Source: CAYRAV01 sp964422365 (lineage in GTDB: Bacteria > Bacillota > Clostridia > Lachnospirales > Lachnospiraceae). From it: a stretch of DNA of 64,000 nt. Shown here in pieces: positions 16,700 through 25,105 of this stretch. Location of the stretch: assembly GCA_964422365.1 (NCBI GenBank), contig CAYRAV010000007.1, positions 1-64,000 on the forward strand, written 5' to 3'. Under the pieces are notes generated by a model. That model saw nothing but the letters and a program-made list of their open reading frames with translations, was not told the origin of the DNA and ran no database searches. The position numbers and the translations under genes were made by a program. Every line of letters starts with the position of its first letter. Positions within the stretch are counted from its first letter, which is position 1.

Positions 16700-17599
16700 A
16701 TGAAAGAGATTAAAAAAAGTCCGGAGAATCTCCTGGGAGAAACAGAAGAGATACAAAAAGTAACAGAGCATAAGAAAGAGGAAGGAAGCAAAGTGGTAAA
16801 ATGGCTCCTGATTGGAATAGGAACATTGTTTTTGATACTTATGCTTGTTTTCCCTGTTATTACTATTTTATATAACAGTTTATCAAAGGGATTTGGAACA
16901 TATATTTCTGCTATTACAGATAGCAATGCAGTGAAAGCATTGGGAGTATCATTGCTGGCCATGGTAATTGCAGTACTGATTAATATGATATTTGGTCTGT
17001 GTGCGGCATGGGCATTATCAAAGTTTGAATTCCGCGGTAAAAGAGTATTAGGAACTTTGATAGATATTCCATTTTCTATTTCGCCTGTTGTAGCAGGTCT
17101 TTCCTTTATTATGATGTTTGGACGAATTGGATGGGCGAAAGGAATCTTAGATGCAATTAATCATGCTACTGGATGGAATGTAAAAATTGTTTTTGCAGTT
17201 CCTGGTGTTATATTGGCAACTATATTTGTAACACTTCCATTTGTTGTAAGAGAGATTCTTCCAGTACTAAATTCTGTGGGAAAAGAAGAGGAAGAGGCAG
17301 CAGCTTTAATGGGTGCGAGCGGATGGTCAATTTTTTGGGGGATTACCTTTCCGCATATCAAATGGTCCTTTTTATATGGTGTAATTTTATGTACAGCAAG
17401 GGCACTTGGGGAGTTTGGTGCTGTATCTGCAGTGGCAAAAACAAGAGGGAAGAACTTTACTTTGCCATTAGAAATTAATTATTTATATTATGGTGCCAAT
17501 ACAATGACACAGGCATTTGCGGTATCATCTGTTTTAGTACTGTTAGCAATTGTCATTCTGGTTATCCGTAATATTGTGGAAGCCCAGGCAGAGAAATAA
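16700..17599 (+). CDS. cysW: Sulfate ABC transporter permease CysW
   Basis: 299 residues with a hydrophilic N-terminal extension of about 30 residues, then about six TM helices. Motifs: IDIPFSISPVVAGLSFIMMF, LPFVVREILPVL, and an EAA-type loop EEAAALMGASGWSIFWGITF. Partner of CysT. Ends 94 bp before cysA. Confidence 0.93.
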   Translation: MKEIKKSPENLLGETEEIQKVTEHKKEEGSKVVKWLLIGIGTLFLILMLVFPVITILYNSLSKGFGTYISAITDSNAVKALGVSLLAMVIAVLINMIFGLCAAWALSKFEFRGKRVLGTLIDIPFSISPVVAGLSFIMMFGRIGWAKGILDAINHATGWNVKIVFAVPGVILATIFVTLPFVVREILPVLNSVGKEEEEAAALMGASGWSIFWGITFPHIKWSFLYGVILCTARALGEFGAVSAVAKTRGKNFTLPLEINYLYYGANTMTQAFAVSSVLVLLAIVILVIRNIVEAQAEK

Positions 17600-17693
17600 A
17601 GAAAAATTTAGAGAGAAAAGACAATAATTTAAACAGTGTTTGTTAATGAATAGAATGGTTACATAAGAATACACAGGAAAGGAAATAAGAAAT

Positions 17694-18737
17694 ATGTATG
17701 TAGAGATGAAACATATTTATAAAACATTTGATGGTTTTCATGCATCAGAGGATGTGAATTTTGGAGTGGAAAAAGGAAAATTAGTGGCATTGCTAGGACC
17801 AAGTGGAAGCGGCAAGACTACTATTCTCCGCATGATATCTGGACTTGACAGACCAGATTCTGGTGATATTTTCATTAATGGAGAACGTGTCAATGATGTG
17901 CCGGCAAATAAACGTGGGATAGGTTTTGTGTTTCAGAATTATGCATTGTTCCGGTATATGACAGTATATGATAATATTGCTTATGGTTTAAAAGTAAAAA
18001 AGATGAGCAAAGATAAGATTCGGGCACGTGTGATGGAACTGGTAAAACTTATTGGTTTAGAAGGTTTGGAAAAACGGTATCCCAGCCAGTTATCAGGAGG
18101 CCAAAGGCAGAGGGTAGCGTTTGCAAGAGCTTTGGCACCAGAGCCGCATTTGCTTCTATTAGATGAGCCATTTGCTGCAATTGATGCAAAGGTTAGAAAA
18201 GAGCTTCGTACATGGCTTCGTGAAATGATTACTAAGGTAGGAATTACAAGCATTTTTGTAACCCATGATCAGGAAGAAGCATTAGAGGTTGCAGATGAGA
18301 TTGTGGTTACTAATAAAGGTCATGTAGAGCAGGTTGGGACACCAGTTGAAGTTTATCAGGAACCAAAGACACCATTTGTTGCACAATTTATTGGTGAAAC
18401 TTCATTGATTACAGATTATTCTTTCCTTCAGGGATATGATACACAGGATGAGATTACCGAAGCAGTAGTACGTCCTGAGTTTGTAAAGATTTACAAAAAA
18501 GAAGAAGAAGGAAACTTTTCGGAAGGAGAGTATGGTGTTGTGGAGAATGTTTCTTTCCGTGGAAGCCATTTAGAAATTGAAGTAAATGTAAATGGAACCA
18601 TTCTGATTGCAACACGTACTTTGGAGGAAAGTATGGTAAAAAGAGGAGAGAAAGTAAAAGTGGATATTCGCCAGATTTATGCATTACAAAATAATCGGGC
18701 GATTCGCTTACAGCACAAGGAGTGGCAGATGTCATAG
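17694..18737 (+). CDS. cysA: Sulfate ABC transporter ATPase CysA
   Basis: 347 residues. Walker A GPSGSGKTT at 35-43, Q-loop VFQNYALF, signature LSGGQRQRVAFARAL, Walker B LLLLDEPFAAID and H-loop VTHDQEEA. A C-terminal TOBE-like regulatory domain starts near residue 235. It energises the CysTW permease. The stop codon TAG (18735-18737) is formed by the TA target and first G of a MITE-A copy, so the native C-terminus may have been slightly altered by the insertion. Confidence 0.93.
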   Translation: MYVEMKHIYKTFDGFHASEDVNFGVEKGKLVALLGPSGSGKTTILRMISGLDRPDSGDIFINGERVNDVPANKRGIGFVFQNYALFRYMTVYDNIAYGLKVKKMSKDKIRARVMELVKLIGLEGLEKRYPSQLSGGQRQRVAFARALAPEPHLLLLDEPFAAIDAKVRKELRTWLREMITKVGITSIFVTHDQEEALEVADEIVVTNKGHVEQVGTPVEVYQEPKTPFVAQFIGETSLITDYSFLQGYDTQDEITEAVVRPEFVKIYKKEEEGNFSEGEYGVVENVSFRGSHLEIEVNVNGTILIATRTLEESMVKRGEKVKVDIRQIYALQNNRAIRLQHKEWQMS

Positions 18738-18959
18738 AGCGTGTTTGAAAATTGCTTGTTACAAGATATGCGTCACAACTTGTGGAGGTTGGTCCAAATT
18801 CATGAGGTGCAGCAGGCTGCATAGAATGAATTTGGACCAAATACCTACACCATATCGGACGAAGTCCGCCAGCCTGGATGGGCATGGATTGCGGTATGCC
18901 CTAATTGGTACACAAAGCGGGGCATACAGATTGTGACAATAAATTTCAAACATGCTCTA
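18735..18959 (+). mobile_element. MITE-A complete copy, 225 bp
   Basis: A end left (TAGAGCGTGTTTGAAAATTG, then CTTGTTACAAG), central palindrome with CATGAGGTGCAGC and GAATGAATTTGG, optional module with GGATGGGCATGGATTGCGG, then a B end finishing CATGCTCTA. TA on both sides. Supplies the cysA stop codon. Confidence 0.9.
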
Positions 18960-18963
18960 AGAA

Positions 18964-19004
18964 AAATGGGCTGTTACATTAAAGTTTAATGTGGCAGCCC
19001 ATTT
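18964..19004 (-). terminator. Terminator between converging genes
   Basis: A 20-bp stem (18964-18983 with 18985-19004) with two G-U pairs. The minus-strand copy is followed by TTTTTCTT, so it best fits the 19034-19918 gene; it may also stop read-through from cysA. Confidence 0.75.
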
Positions 19005-19033
19005 ATGATATGAAATGTTGTACAGCAGTTTTG

Positions 19034-19918
19034 CTAGTATTCTACTACTTTTGTTATAGTGCTTATGCCATTTTTTTCAGATGCTTCAAATGTAAACATA
19101 GTTTTTTCTTCAAGTTCATTTAAAACAGTAAGAACTTTCTTATTTAACACTTGATAAGAGACCGTTTTCTTTCCTATTTTGACTTCTACTGTGCTGGTAT
19201 CAGAAAATCCCATAAATTTTCCATGTATTGTCCCTGATGGAGTCTTATCATGGGATTTCAGTTCAGTGTATGGTTCTTGTAGTGGTACATATTTAGCAAT
19301 CTCTCCAAATTCCAGTTCTGTATTATTTTCTCCACAAAAATAAATATCTAAGGAAGAGGAACTCTCGGATGTGGTATCGGAAAAGTTATTCTGTAATGTT
19401 TCTTTAATGCTCTCTAAAATAGTCAGAATCAGTTCTTCCTGATCATACACCATAAATTCTTTCTTTTGGGATTCGGGTGGTCCTGCAAAGATAGCAGAGG
19501 TGTTGGCAAAACACACTGTCATTCCTGATTTATCCGAAGTAACAATATCTGCTAAATCAAGATTCCACCCCGTCATCTCTGCAATACCGGCAATTAGTTT
19601 TTCTGCTGTCAGTTTTCCGGAAATTGTGTATGGATAGTCTTTTACCATACCTTCCATACCAATAGAGAGAGTCACTGTAGTTTCAGTTTCAGGGGTATCT
19701 GTATCATCTGGTGCTGCACTTTCTATATCAGAAGGTGTGTTCTCTATGCCAGAAGGTGTATTTTCAGGTATAGGTGTCAAGGTATCTTCAGTTACTGCTG
19801 CTGTAATCATTGGTGTGGCACTTACGTCTTCTGCTATTTCACTTTTGTTGCCGCTGCAGGAAGTCATAGATAAAACAAACATTGCGGTTAGTACTGTAAA
19901 TATAGTTCTTTTTTTCAT
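19034..19918 (-). CDS. Uncharacterised lipoprotein
   Basis: 294 residues from ATG 19918, 9 nt after GGAG; ATG 19924 is an alternative. Signal peptide with lipobox MTSC (about residue 18). A linker rich in Thr, Pro and Asp, with SGIENTPSDIESAAPD repeats, spans about 25-80. A folded region follows, around GKLTAEKLIAGIAEMTGWNL and FANTSAIFAGPPESQKKEF. It resembles Clostridial surface proteins with a GerMN-like fold, but this is not firm. Function unknown. Confidence 0.65.
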   Translation of the reverse strand: MKKRTIFTVLTAMFVLSMTSCSGNKSEIAEDVSATPMITAAVTEDTLTPIPENTPSGIENTPSDIESAAPDDTDTPETETTVTLSIGMEGMVKDYPYTISGKLTAEKLIAGIAEMTGWNLDLADIVTSDKSGMTVCFANTSAIFAGPPESQKKEFMVYDQEELILTILESIKETLQNNFSDTTSESSSSLDIYFCGENNTELEFGEIAKYVPLQEPYTELKSHDKTPSGTIHGKFMGFSDTSTVEVKIGKKTVSYQVLNKKVLTVLNELEEKTMFTFEASEKNGISTITKVVEY

Positions 19919-20230
19919 TATCATGTTCTCCTTTATATGTGTGATCGAAAATCGTTTATTATCCCATTTGTACATCAAATATTTTCTTGTACAGCGATTA
20001 GAATTCTATGCTGATGTGGAAAAATTACAAGATAAAAGATGGATTTCTGCGGACAACGGGCTGCTGCATGGCTTCAGTAATGCACAAATGTTTGTATTTT
20101 TATTGGGATTCCACATCATGCTATGGGATTTTTCTAATCATAAGCAATATTATAGTAATCTATCAAAGTATAAAAAGCAAGCATTTTTGTAAATTACTTA
20201 ATGCTGCATCTTAGATTATTTTACAGAAAT
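19919..20230. other. Gene-free region
   Basis: No convincing gene. A short plus-strand frame near 20030-20190 reads partly protein-like (GLLHGFSNAQMFVFLLGFHI) but has no start or ribosome site; it may be a decayed remnant. Confidence 0.35.
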
Positions 20231-20233
20231 GTT

Positions 20234-20262
20234 CCATAAAAATCTCAATTGTAATCCGTATC
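20234..20262 (+). promoter_or_regulatory. ECF-type promoter P1 (sigma operon)
   Basis: CCATAAAAATC (20234-20244), N12, CGTATC (20257-20262). The same motif with identical spacing occurs at 21873 and 26214. It lies 285 bp upstream of the ECF sigma gene; a MITE-A end sits in between. Confidence 0.7.
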
Positions 20263-20458
20263 TATATTGTAAGTACAGAATGGTTGTAATCTGGCCGATT
20301 CAGAGCTTTTCTGTTCAAAATGTATCTTCTGTAAATTGTGAATAGCAGAGCCAAGTTGGAATGTTCTTTGTGTAGTTGACTTTGCATTTTATAATCGTTA
20401 TAATTTAGAAAGTATAGAATGATAGTTATAATCGGTTGAGGCATTATATGTGAATATA

Positions 20459-20488
20459 CTAAAGCGTGTTTTAAAATTCATTGCCCAA
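20459..20488. repeat. MITE-A solo B-type left end
   Basis: CTAAAGCGTGTTTTAAAATT followed by CATTGCCCAA. Lies in the leader of the sigma operon. Confidence 0.6.
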
Positions 20489-20546
20489 TTATTATAATTA
20501 TGCTATCAAAACAGGAAAGTTGTAATAGATTACAGGAGGAGAAAAG

Positions 20547-21071
20547 TTGACAGATTCAGAATTTGAAAAGTATATGCAGGCTATGATAGAAGGGAATAAA
20601 AATGGTCTGCATTATATTTATGAGGCATATGTCACATATATTTATTCCATTATATATGATATTTTGAAAAATAAGGAAGATGCTGAAGATGTGACCACAG
20701 AATTTTTTATTAAATTATGGAGAATAGCAGATAAGTATCAATTTGGAGGAAAGCATCGGGCATGGTTAGGAAAGATTGCACATAATATGGCAATCGATTA
20801 TATCCGTACAAGAAAAAATCATAATTCTTATGAAGAAACCATTGAAACAACAGAAATGGGACAGGAAACCTTTGAGGAGCAGATGGTAGAAAAACTTACA
20901 TTAAAAGAGGCAGTGAATACATTAGAAGAGACAGAACAGGAAATTGTTAATATGAAAGTGTTAGGACAGTTGACCTTTAAAGAGATTGCTGCTATTTTAC
21001 AAAAACCTATTGGAACAGTATCATGGAAATACAGGCAGGCTATGGAGAAATTAAGGAGGTGTCATCTATGA
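20547..21071 (+). CDS. ECF-type RNA polymerase sigma factor
   Basis: 174 residues from a TTG codon (AGGAGG 7 nt upstream). Sigma-2 region, residues 15-90, includes EDAEDVTTEFFIKLW and the helix KHRAWLGKIAHNMAIDYIR. Sigma-4 region, 115-170, includes LEETEQEIVNMKVLGQLTFK and KPIGTVSWKYRQAMEKLRR. It overlaps the next gene by ATGA, the usual sigma/anti-sigma coupling. Likely recognises the AAAAATC-N12-CGTATC promoters found before its own operon and both serpin genes. Confidence 0.9.
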   Translation: MTDSEFEKYMQAMIEGNKNGLHYIYEAYVTYIYSIIYDILKNKEDAEDVTTEFFIKLWRIADKYQFGGKHRAWLGKIAHNMAIDYIRTRKNHNSYEETIETTEMGQETFEEQMVEKLTLKEAVNTLEETEQEIVNMKVLGQLTFKEIAAILQKPIGTVSWKYRQAMEKLRRCHL

Positions 21072-21853
21072 AAAGAGAAGAACCGTTAGAGGAAGCATAT
21101 AAAAATTTAAAAGAACAGGAGACACCAGACTTATGGTCTAGAATTGAGGCAGGAATTGAGTTAGAAGATTTATCAAAAGAAGAAGTAAGGATACCAAGAA
21201 ATAATGAGAAAAAAGCAACAAATAGGAGAATAGCAGGAAAACAAGTTAGAACAGCAGCAATGATGGTGGCAGCGGTTGTGATTTTGTTTATTTCCATTTC
21301 GTTGGTTTCAAGACGAATGAACTTTTATCAAAAGCCGAAGGATAATGCAGTAGAGGTATCTCCGGAAAGAATAGTGGATGAAGATATGATAAGTGAAGAT
21401 ATGATAAGAGAAGATATGATAAATGAAGAAAATGGTTCTAAAAATGCCCAAAAAGGAGAAACTTTTTCAGATATAAAGGAAATGGAAAAAGATGATTCAG
21501 ATGAAAAAGAAGCAGCAGTGAATGAGAAGAATCAGGATTTTGCGGACAAAGCAGCAACAGGACTGCCAGTTACGAACAATTTGCCGGAGAATGGAAATAG
21601 TAGAGGGGAAAATATAGACACAGACTCCGTAGCTGTATCTATTCGCTTGAGAAAGGATTTAGAAGTGAAAGTATCTTCTCTGAAGAAAATCAAAGTTTCG
21701 GATTTATCCAGCGAAGTACAAGAAGAATTGAAGGAATTATTACAGGATTACAATAGCTGTCAGTTTTATAAGAGCGAATCAGGAGAAGTATATGTGGAGG
21801 ATAATAAAATATTGTATCTGGCAGAGGGAGTGACAGTTACAGTAGAGGAATAG
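21068..21853 (+). CDS. Anti-sigma factor, single-pass membrane protein
   Basis: 261 residues from ATG 21068, overlapping the sigma stop by 4 nt and preceded by AGGAGG. The cytoplasmic N-terminal 60 residues would bind the sigma factor. One TM helix (about 62-83) leads to a long acidic extracytoplasmic region. This has three EDMI-type pentapeptide repeats near residues 98-115 and a small C-terminal domain around SVAVSIRLRKDLEVKV. The domain order fits a sigma sequestering sensor; the signal is unknown. Confidence 0.78.
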   Translation: MKREEPLEEAYKNLKEQETPDLWSRIEAGIELEDLSKEEVRIPRNNEKKATNRRIAGKQVRTAAMMVAAVVILFISISLVSRRMNFYQKPKDNAVEVSPERIVDEDMISEDMIREDMINEENGSKNAQKGETFSDIKEMEKDDSDEKEAAVNEKNQDFADKAATGLPVTNNLPENGNSRGENIDTDSVAVSIRLRKDLEVKVSSLKKIKVSDLSSEVQEELKELLQDYNSCQFYKSESGEVYVEDNKILYLAEGVTVTVEE

Positions 21854-21872
21854 TAAAAACATGATTATTTAT

Positions 21873-21901
21873 CCATAAAAATCATGATACAAACTCGTAT
21901 C
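21873..21901 (+). promoter_or_regulatory. ECF-type promoter P2 (serpin 1)
   Basis: CCATAAAAATC (21873-21883), N12, CGTATC (21896-21901), 211 bp before the serpin 1 start. Confidence 0.7.
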
Positions 21902-21937
21902 AATTATATGAAATAGATTCAGATATGCTCTAGATAG

Positions 21938-22052
21938 AACAAGTCCACCACAAATTGTGATGTACATTTTGTAACAAGCAATGTTCAAACACGCTCTAGC
22001 GGATAAAGTCATCCAGACCATAAGGGCATGAATTCTGGTATGCCGTAAAGCA
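21938..22052 (-). repeat. MITE-A fragments (A end plus a displaced internal module)
   Basis: 21938-21999 is an A end (CACAAATTGTGATG, then CAAGCAATGTTC, then ACACGCTCTAG). 22000-22052 (CGGATAAAGTCATCCAGACC, then GGTATGCC) matches the optional internal module of longer copies, but on the wrong side of the terminus. Looks like a rearranged or nested copy. Confidence 0.6.
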
Positions 22053-22111
22053 TAATTTATGCTATGGATGATATGCTAAATAGCAGTATTTTTAGAAGGA
22101 GGCAGAAGCAT

Positions 22112-23491
22112 ATGAAGAAATTTTATAAGTCTGTATGCATGTTTATAGGTGGAATTTTGGGTTTCACAGGTTGTAGTGGAAATACACACATAGGAGTACA
22201 AAATGAGGAACAGATAATAGAAACACAAAATGCAGAGCAGGTAACAGAAACACCATCAGTTATAAAGAATACAGATTCCTCTGAGGTAACAGGGGAAACA
22301 GTGACAGCAAAGATAACAGAGGAATTTAAGACAGGTATTAATCAGTTCTCATACAAAATATTTGAACAGTTAGAAGAAGAGGAGAATATATTTCTCTCAC
22401 CGTATAGTATGGCAATTGCTATTTCTATGTTAGATAATGGTGCCAGCGGGCAGACAAAAGCGGAAATCGAAAAGATGCTTGGCATAAAAGATTTAGAGGA
22501 ATGGAATAAGTGTGTGAAGTATTATCTGTCATTGAATAAGGAGGAAAAAGCAAAACTTTTGACTGCAAATTCTTTATGGCTGTCTGAGCAATTACTTCTC
22601 TCAGAAAATGCAGAAACAGATTTTTTTAATCCGGTTATGAATTGCTATGGGGCAGAGAAATATCAGATGAATCTATCAAGTGAAGAAGCATTAAACCAGA
22701 TCAATGACTGGGTTTCAGATAAAACAAACCAGATGATAAAAAAAATGCTTACAGAAAAACCAGGCAGAGAAGAGAAAATGATGCTCATTAATGCAGTATA
22801 TTTTAAGGGAGAATGGAAAGAAAAATTTGACAAAGAAAACACAGTTGAGGAAGAATTTTATGGAAGAGAAAAGACAGCAGAAATAGATATGATGTGTAAA
22901 TATAATAATTCTTATCGTTATATAGTAAAATATGGAATCAAGGCCATTGAACTTCCTTATGGAAACGAAAATATTGTGATGGATATCCTTTTGCCGGAAG
23001 AGGGAAACGAAAAGTTGATTTACAATCTTCCTAATCAAACCGATACCGATGCTGCTCTGCCAGTGAGTATCACATGGTTATTTTCTAATCTTTCTGATAA
23101 GAAAAAATCTAATCTGTTTACAGCACTGTCCAAGGCAGAACCAAAAAAAGTAGATATAGTGAAAATTCCTAAATTCAATATGGAGTATGGGGGAAAAGAG
23201 ATTGCAGATGATTTGGAGGCATTGGGAATGGTGCAGGCATTTGACAGTGAAAATGCAGAGTTTTCTAAAATCTCGCCGCAATTGTATGTTAATAGTGTAT
23301 TACACAAAGCAAAAATTGAAGTCGATGAGGAGGGAACAGAGGCAGCAGCAGCTACAAAAATTGGTATGAGAAGTACTGGAATGACAGAACAAAAAACATT
23401 TATTGCGAATCAGCCGTTTCTCTTTGTAATCCGTGATAGGGAGAATGATATGATATTGTTTATGGGAAGTATACAGAATCTGGGAGAATAA
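22112..23491 (+). CDS. Serpin-family protease inhibitor lipoprotein 1
   Basis: 459 residues from ATG 22112 (AAGGAGG upstream). Signal peptide and lipobox FTGC with Cys21, then a linker of about 60 residues, then a full serpin of about 370 residues. Family marks: NIFLSPYSMAIAISMLDNGA, LTANSLWLSE, NAVYFKGEWKEKF, and the C-terminal NQPFLFVIRDRENDMILFMG. The hinge GTEAAAAT (408-415) has small residues at P12-P9 and Thr at P8, as in inhibitory serpins. The scissile bond should lie around residues 421-425. It would display a suicide inhibitor of serine or cysteine proteases on the cell surface. Followed by a lipoprotein gene. Confidence 0.92.
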   Translation: MKKFYKSVCMFIGGILGFTGCSGNTHIGVQNEEQIIETQNAEQVTETPSVIKNTDSSEVTGETVTAKITEEFKTGINQFSYKIFEQLEEEENIFLSPYSMAIAISMLDNGASGQTKAEIEKMLGIKDLEEWNKCVKYYLSLNKEEKAKLLTANSLWLSEQLLLSENAETDFFNPVMNCYGAEKYQMNLSSEEALNQINDWVSDKTNQMIKKMLTEKPGREEKMMLINAVYFKGEWKEKFDKENTVEEEFYGREKTAEIDMMCKYNNSYRYIVKYGIKAIELPYGNENIVMDILLPEEGNEKLIYNLPNQTDTDAALPVSITWLFSNLSDKKKSNLFTALSKAEPKKVDIVKIPKFNMEYGGKEIADDLEALGMVQAFDSENAEFSKISPQLYVNSVLHKAKIEVDEEGTEAAAATKIGMRSTGMTEQKTFIANQPFLFVIRDRENDMILFMGSIQNLGE

Positions 23492-23537
23492 TAACAAGAG
23501 CCGCAAGAAAACTTGTTCATAGAAAGGAAGATGAAAA

Positions 23538-24089
23538 ATGAAAAAAGTATTTAGTATATGTTTGATCGGTGTTCTTTGCCTTGCTTTACATGGTTGTGGT
23601 TATAAAACAGAAACAGAAGCAGATTCAAAAAATGATAAAGCTGTTACACAAACAACCCCTGCAATAGAAGCAGAATCTACAGAACAGCCGGCTGCAGGCA
23701 CACAACTTTTGTCAGAAAGAAGCATAGAGGAATTTAAGTTTGAGGGGAGAGATATAGAAGACCCCGACGGGAGAGGAGTGGTGACCTACAGAGAGATTAC
23801 AAAAGAGTCAGTGAAAAAGGCATTGTGGGATATTATTTGTGAACAGGAGAAAAAGCATCGTTTCCAAGAGGAGGGGGGAGAAGTAGGTAATAGTTTTGAG
23901 CTGAAATTGACTGATCAGACTACAGGTGAAGTAATTTATGTGGGATATGGTATTTATTATGAGAGTCCGTATGTTGATGGAGGACCACCATGTTTTGTTA
24001 TCTCTGGTTCCAATATAAAGATATACTATACTACGGAGGATGAACAGACATTTACTAAACTGATTGAAGAGGGAGTGGTTTGTGACTAG
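23538..24089 (+). CDS. Uncharacterised lipoprotein downstream of serpin 1
   Basis: 183 residues; AAAGGAAG ribosome site. Lipobox LHGC (Cys about 21), Thr/Glu-rich linker, then a small domain around YREITKESVKKALWDIICEQ and ending TFTKLIEEGVVCD. Starts 46 bp after the serpin stop and is probably in the same transcript. The stop codon TAG (24087-24089) overlaps the CTAGAGCG terminus of a MITE-A end. Function unknown. Confidence 0.7.
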   Translation: MKKVFSICLIGVLCLALHGCGYKTETEADSKNDKAVTQTTPAIEAESTEQPAAGTQLLSERSIEEFKFEGRDIEDPDGRGVVTYREITKESVKKALWDIICEQEKKHRFQEEGGEVGNSFELKLTDQTTGEVIYVGYGIYYESPYVDGGPPCFVISGSNIKIYYTTEDEQTFTKLIEEGVVCD

Positions 24090-24125
24090 AGCGTGTTTGA
24101 AAATTCATTGCCACAATCTGCACAA
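24086..24125. repeat. MITE-A solo B-type left end
   Basis: CTAGAGCGTGTTTGAAAATT, then CATTGCCACAATCTGCAC. Supplies the stop codon of the preceding gene. The rest of the element is missing. Confidence 0.7.
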
Positions 24126-24196
24126 ATAAAATTGAGGTTACCTGAAGTTTTGCAATTACCTAATAATAAAAATGATTGAAAGGTGTGGCACACAGA

Positions 24197-24868
24197 ATGT
24201 ATAAAATTTTAATTGTGGAAGATGATGAAGTAATTACAAAAAAGATAAAACAGCAATTGTTGAATTGGAATTATGGGGCAGAGTGTGTGATTGATTTTAA
24301 GAAAGTACTAGAAGAGTTTCTTTTTTATGATCCACAACTTGTTTTGCTAGATATCTCTCTGCCATTATTTAATGGATATCATTGGTGCAGTGAAATTAGA
24401 AAAGTTTCTAAAGTACCAATTATATTTATCTCTTCTATGTCGGATAATATGAATATTGTCATGGCAATGAATATGGGGGCGGATGATTTTATTACAAAAC
24501 CATTTGATTTGTCTGTACTGCTGGCAAAAGTGCAGGCTATGATTCGCAGAACTTATGATTTTGCAGGACAAATGAATTTGTTAGAGCATAAGGGGGTTAT
24601 GTTAAATACCAATGATACCACAGTTACTTATCAGAATGAAAAGATAGAACTAACCAAAAATGATTATAAAATATTACAGACTTTAATGGAGCAGAAAGGA
24701 AAAGTAGTAAGCAGAGAAGAAATTATGACACGGTTGTGGGAAAGCGACAGTTATGTAGATGATAATACACTGACTGTAAATGTGACAAGACTCCGGAAAA
24801 AATTAGAATCGATAGGAGTTAGGGATTTCATTGTGACAAAGAAGGGAATAGGTTATATGGTAGCATAA
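24197..24868 (+). CDS. OmpR-family response regulator, BceR-like
   Basis: 223 residues from ATG 24197 (AAAGGTGTGG upstream). Receiver: acidic pocket EDDE at 8-11, phosphorylation Asp52 in LLDISLP, Lys in ITKPF. C-terminal winged helix starts near residue 125 and ends VTKKGIGYMVA. The closest resemblance by eye is to Bce-type regulators that respond to cell-wall antibiotics with a partner ABC transporter. The kinase gene follows after a MITE-A insertion. Confidence 0.85.
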   Translation: MYKILIVEDDEVITKKIKQQLLNWNYGAECVIDFKKVLEEFLFYDPQLVLLDISLPLFNGYHWCSEIRKVSKVPIIFISSMSDNMNIVMAMNMGADDFITKPFDLSVLLAKVQAMIRRTYDFAGQMNLLEHKGVMLNTNDTTVTYQNEKIELTKNDYKILQTLMEQKGKVVSREEIMTRLWESDSYVDDNTLTVNVTRLRKKLESIGVRDFIVTKKGIGYMVA

Positions 24869-24889
24869 TTTCAATCTGTTGAATGTTGC

Positions 24890-25086
24890 CTAAAGCGTGT
24901 TTGAAAATGCATTGCCCAATCTGCGCCTTGTATACCCATTCGGACTGGGGGGATTTTGTCCGATAAGATATAGATATTTGCTTCAAATTCATTCCATGCA
25001 GCCTGCTGTACCTCATGAATCTGGAACAAATCCCTCACAAATTGTGACATACATTTTGTAACAAGCAATTTTCAAACACACTTTAG
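24890..25086 (-). mobile_element. MITE-A complete copy, 197 bp, inside a two-component operon
   Basis: B end left (CTAAAGCGTGTTTGAAAATG), central palindrome (CATTCCATGCAGCC and CATGAATCTGG), A end right (CAAGCAATTTTCAAACACAC then TTTAG). Sits between the response regulator and kinase genes. Confidence 0.88.
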
Positions 25087-25105
25087 ACAAAGAAAGGTAA
25101 GATAT

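Noticed and set aside
19737..20192. Plus-strand reading frame of 151 codons
   Set aside because: Its first half is antisense to the lipoprotein gene at 19034-19918, and there is no ribosome site.
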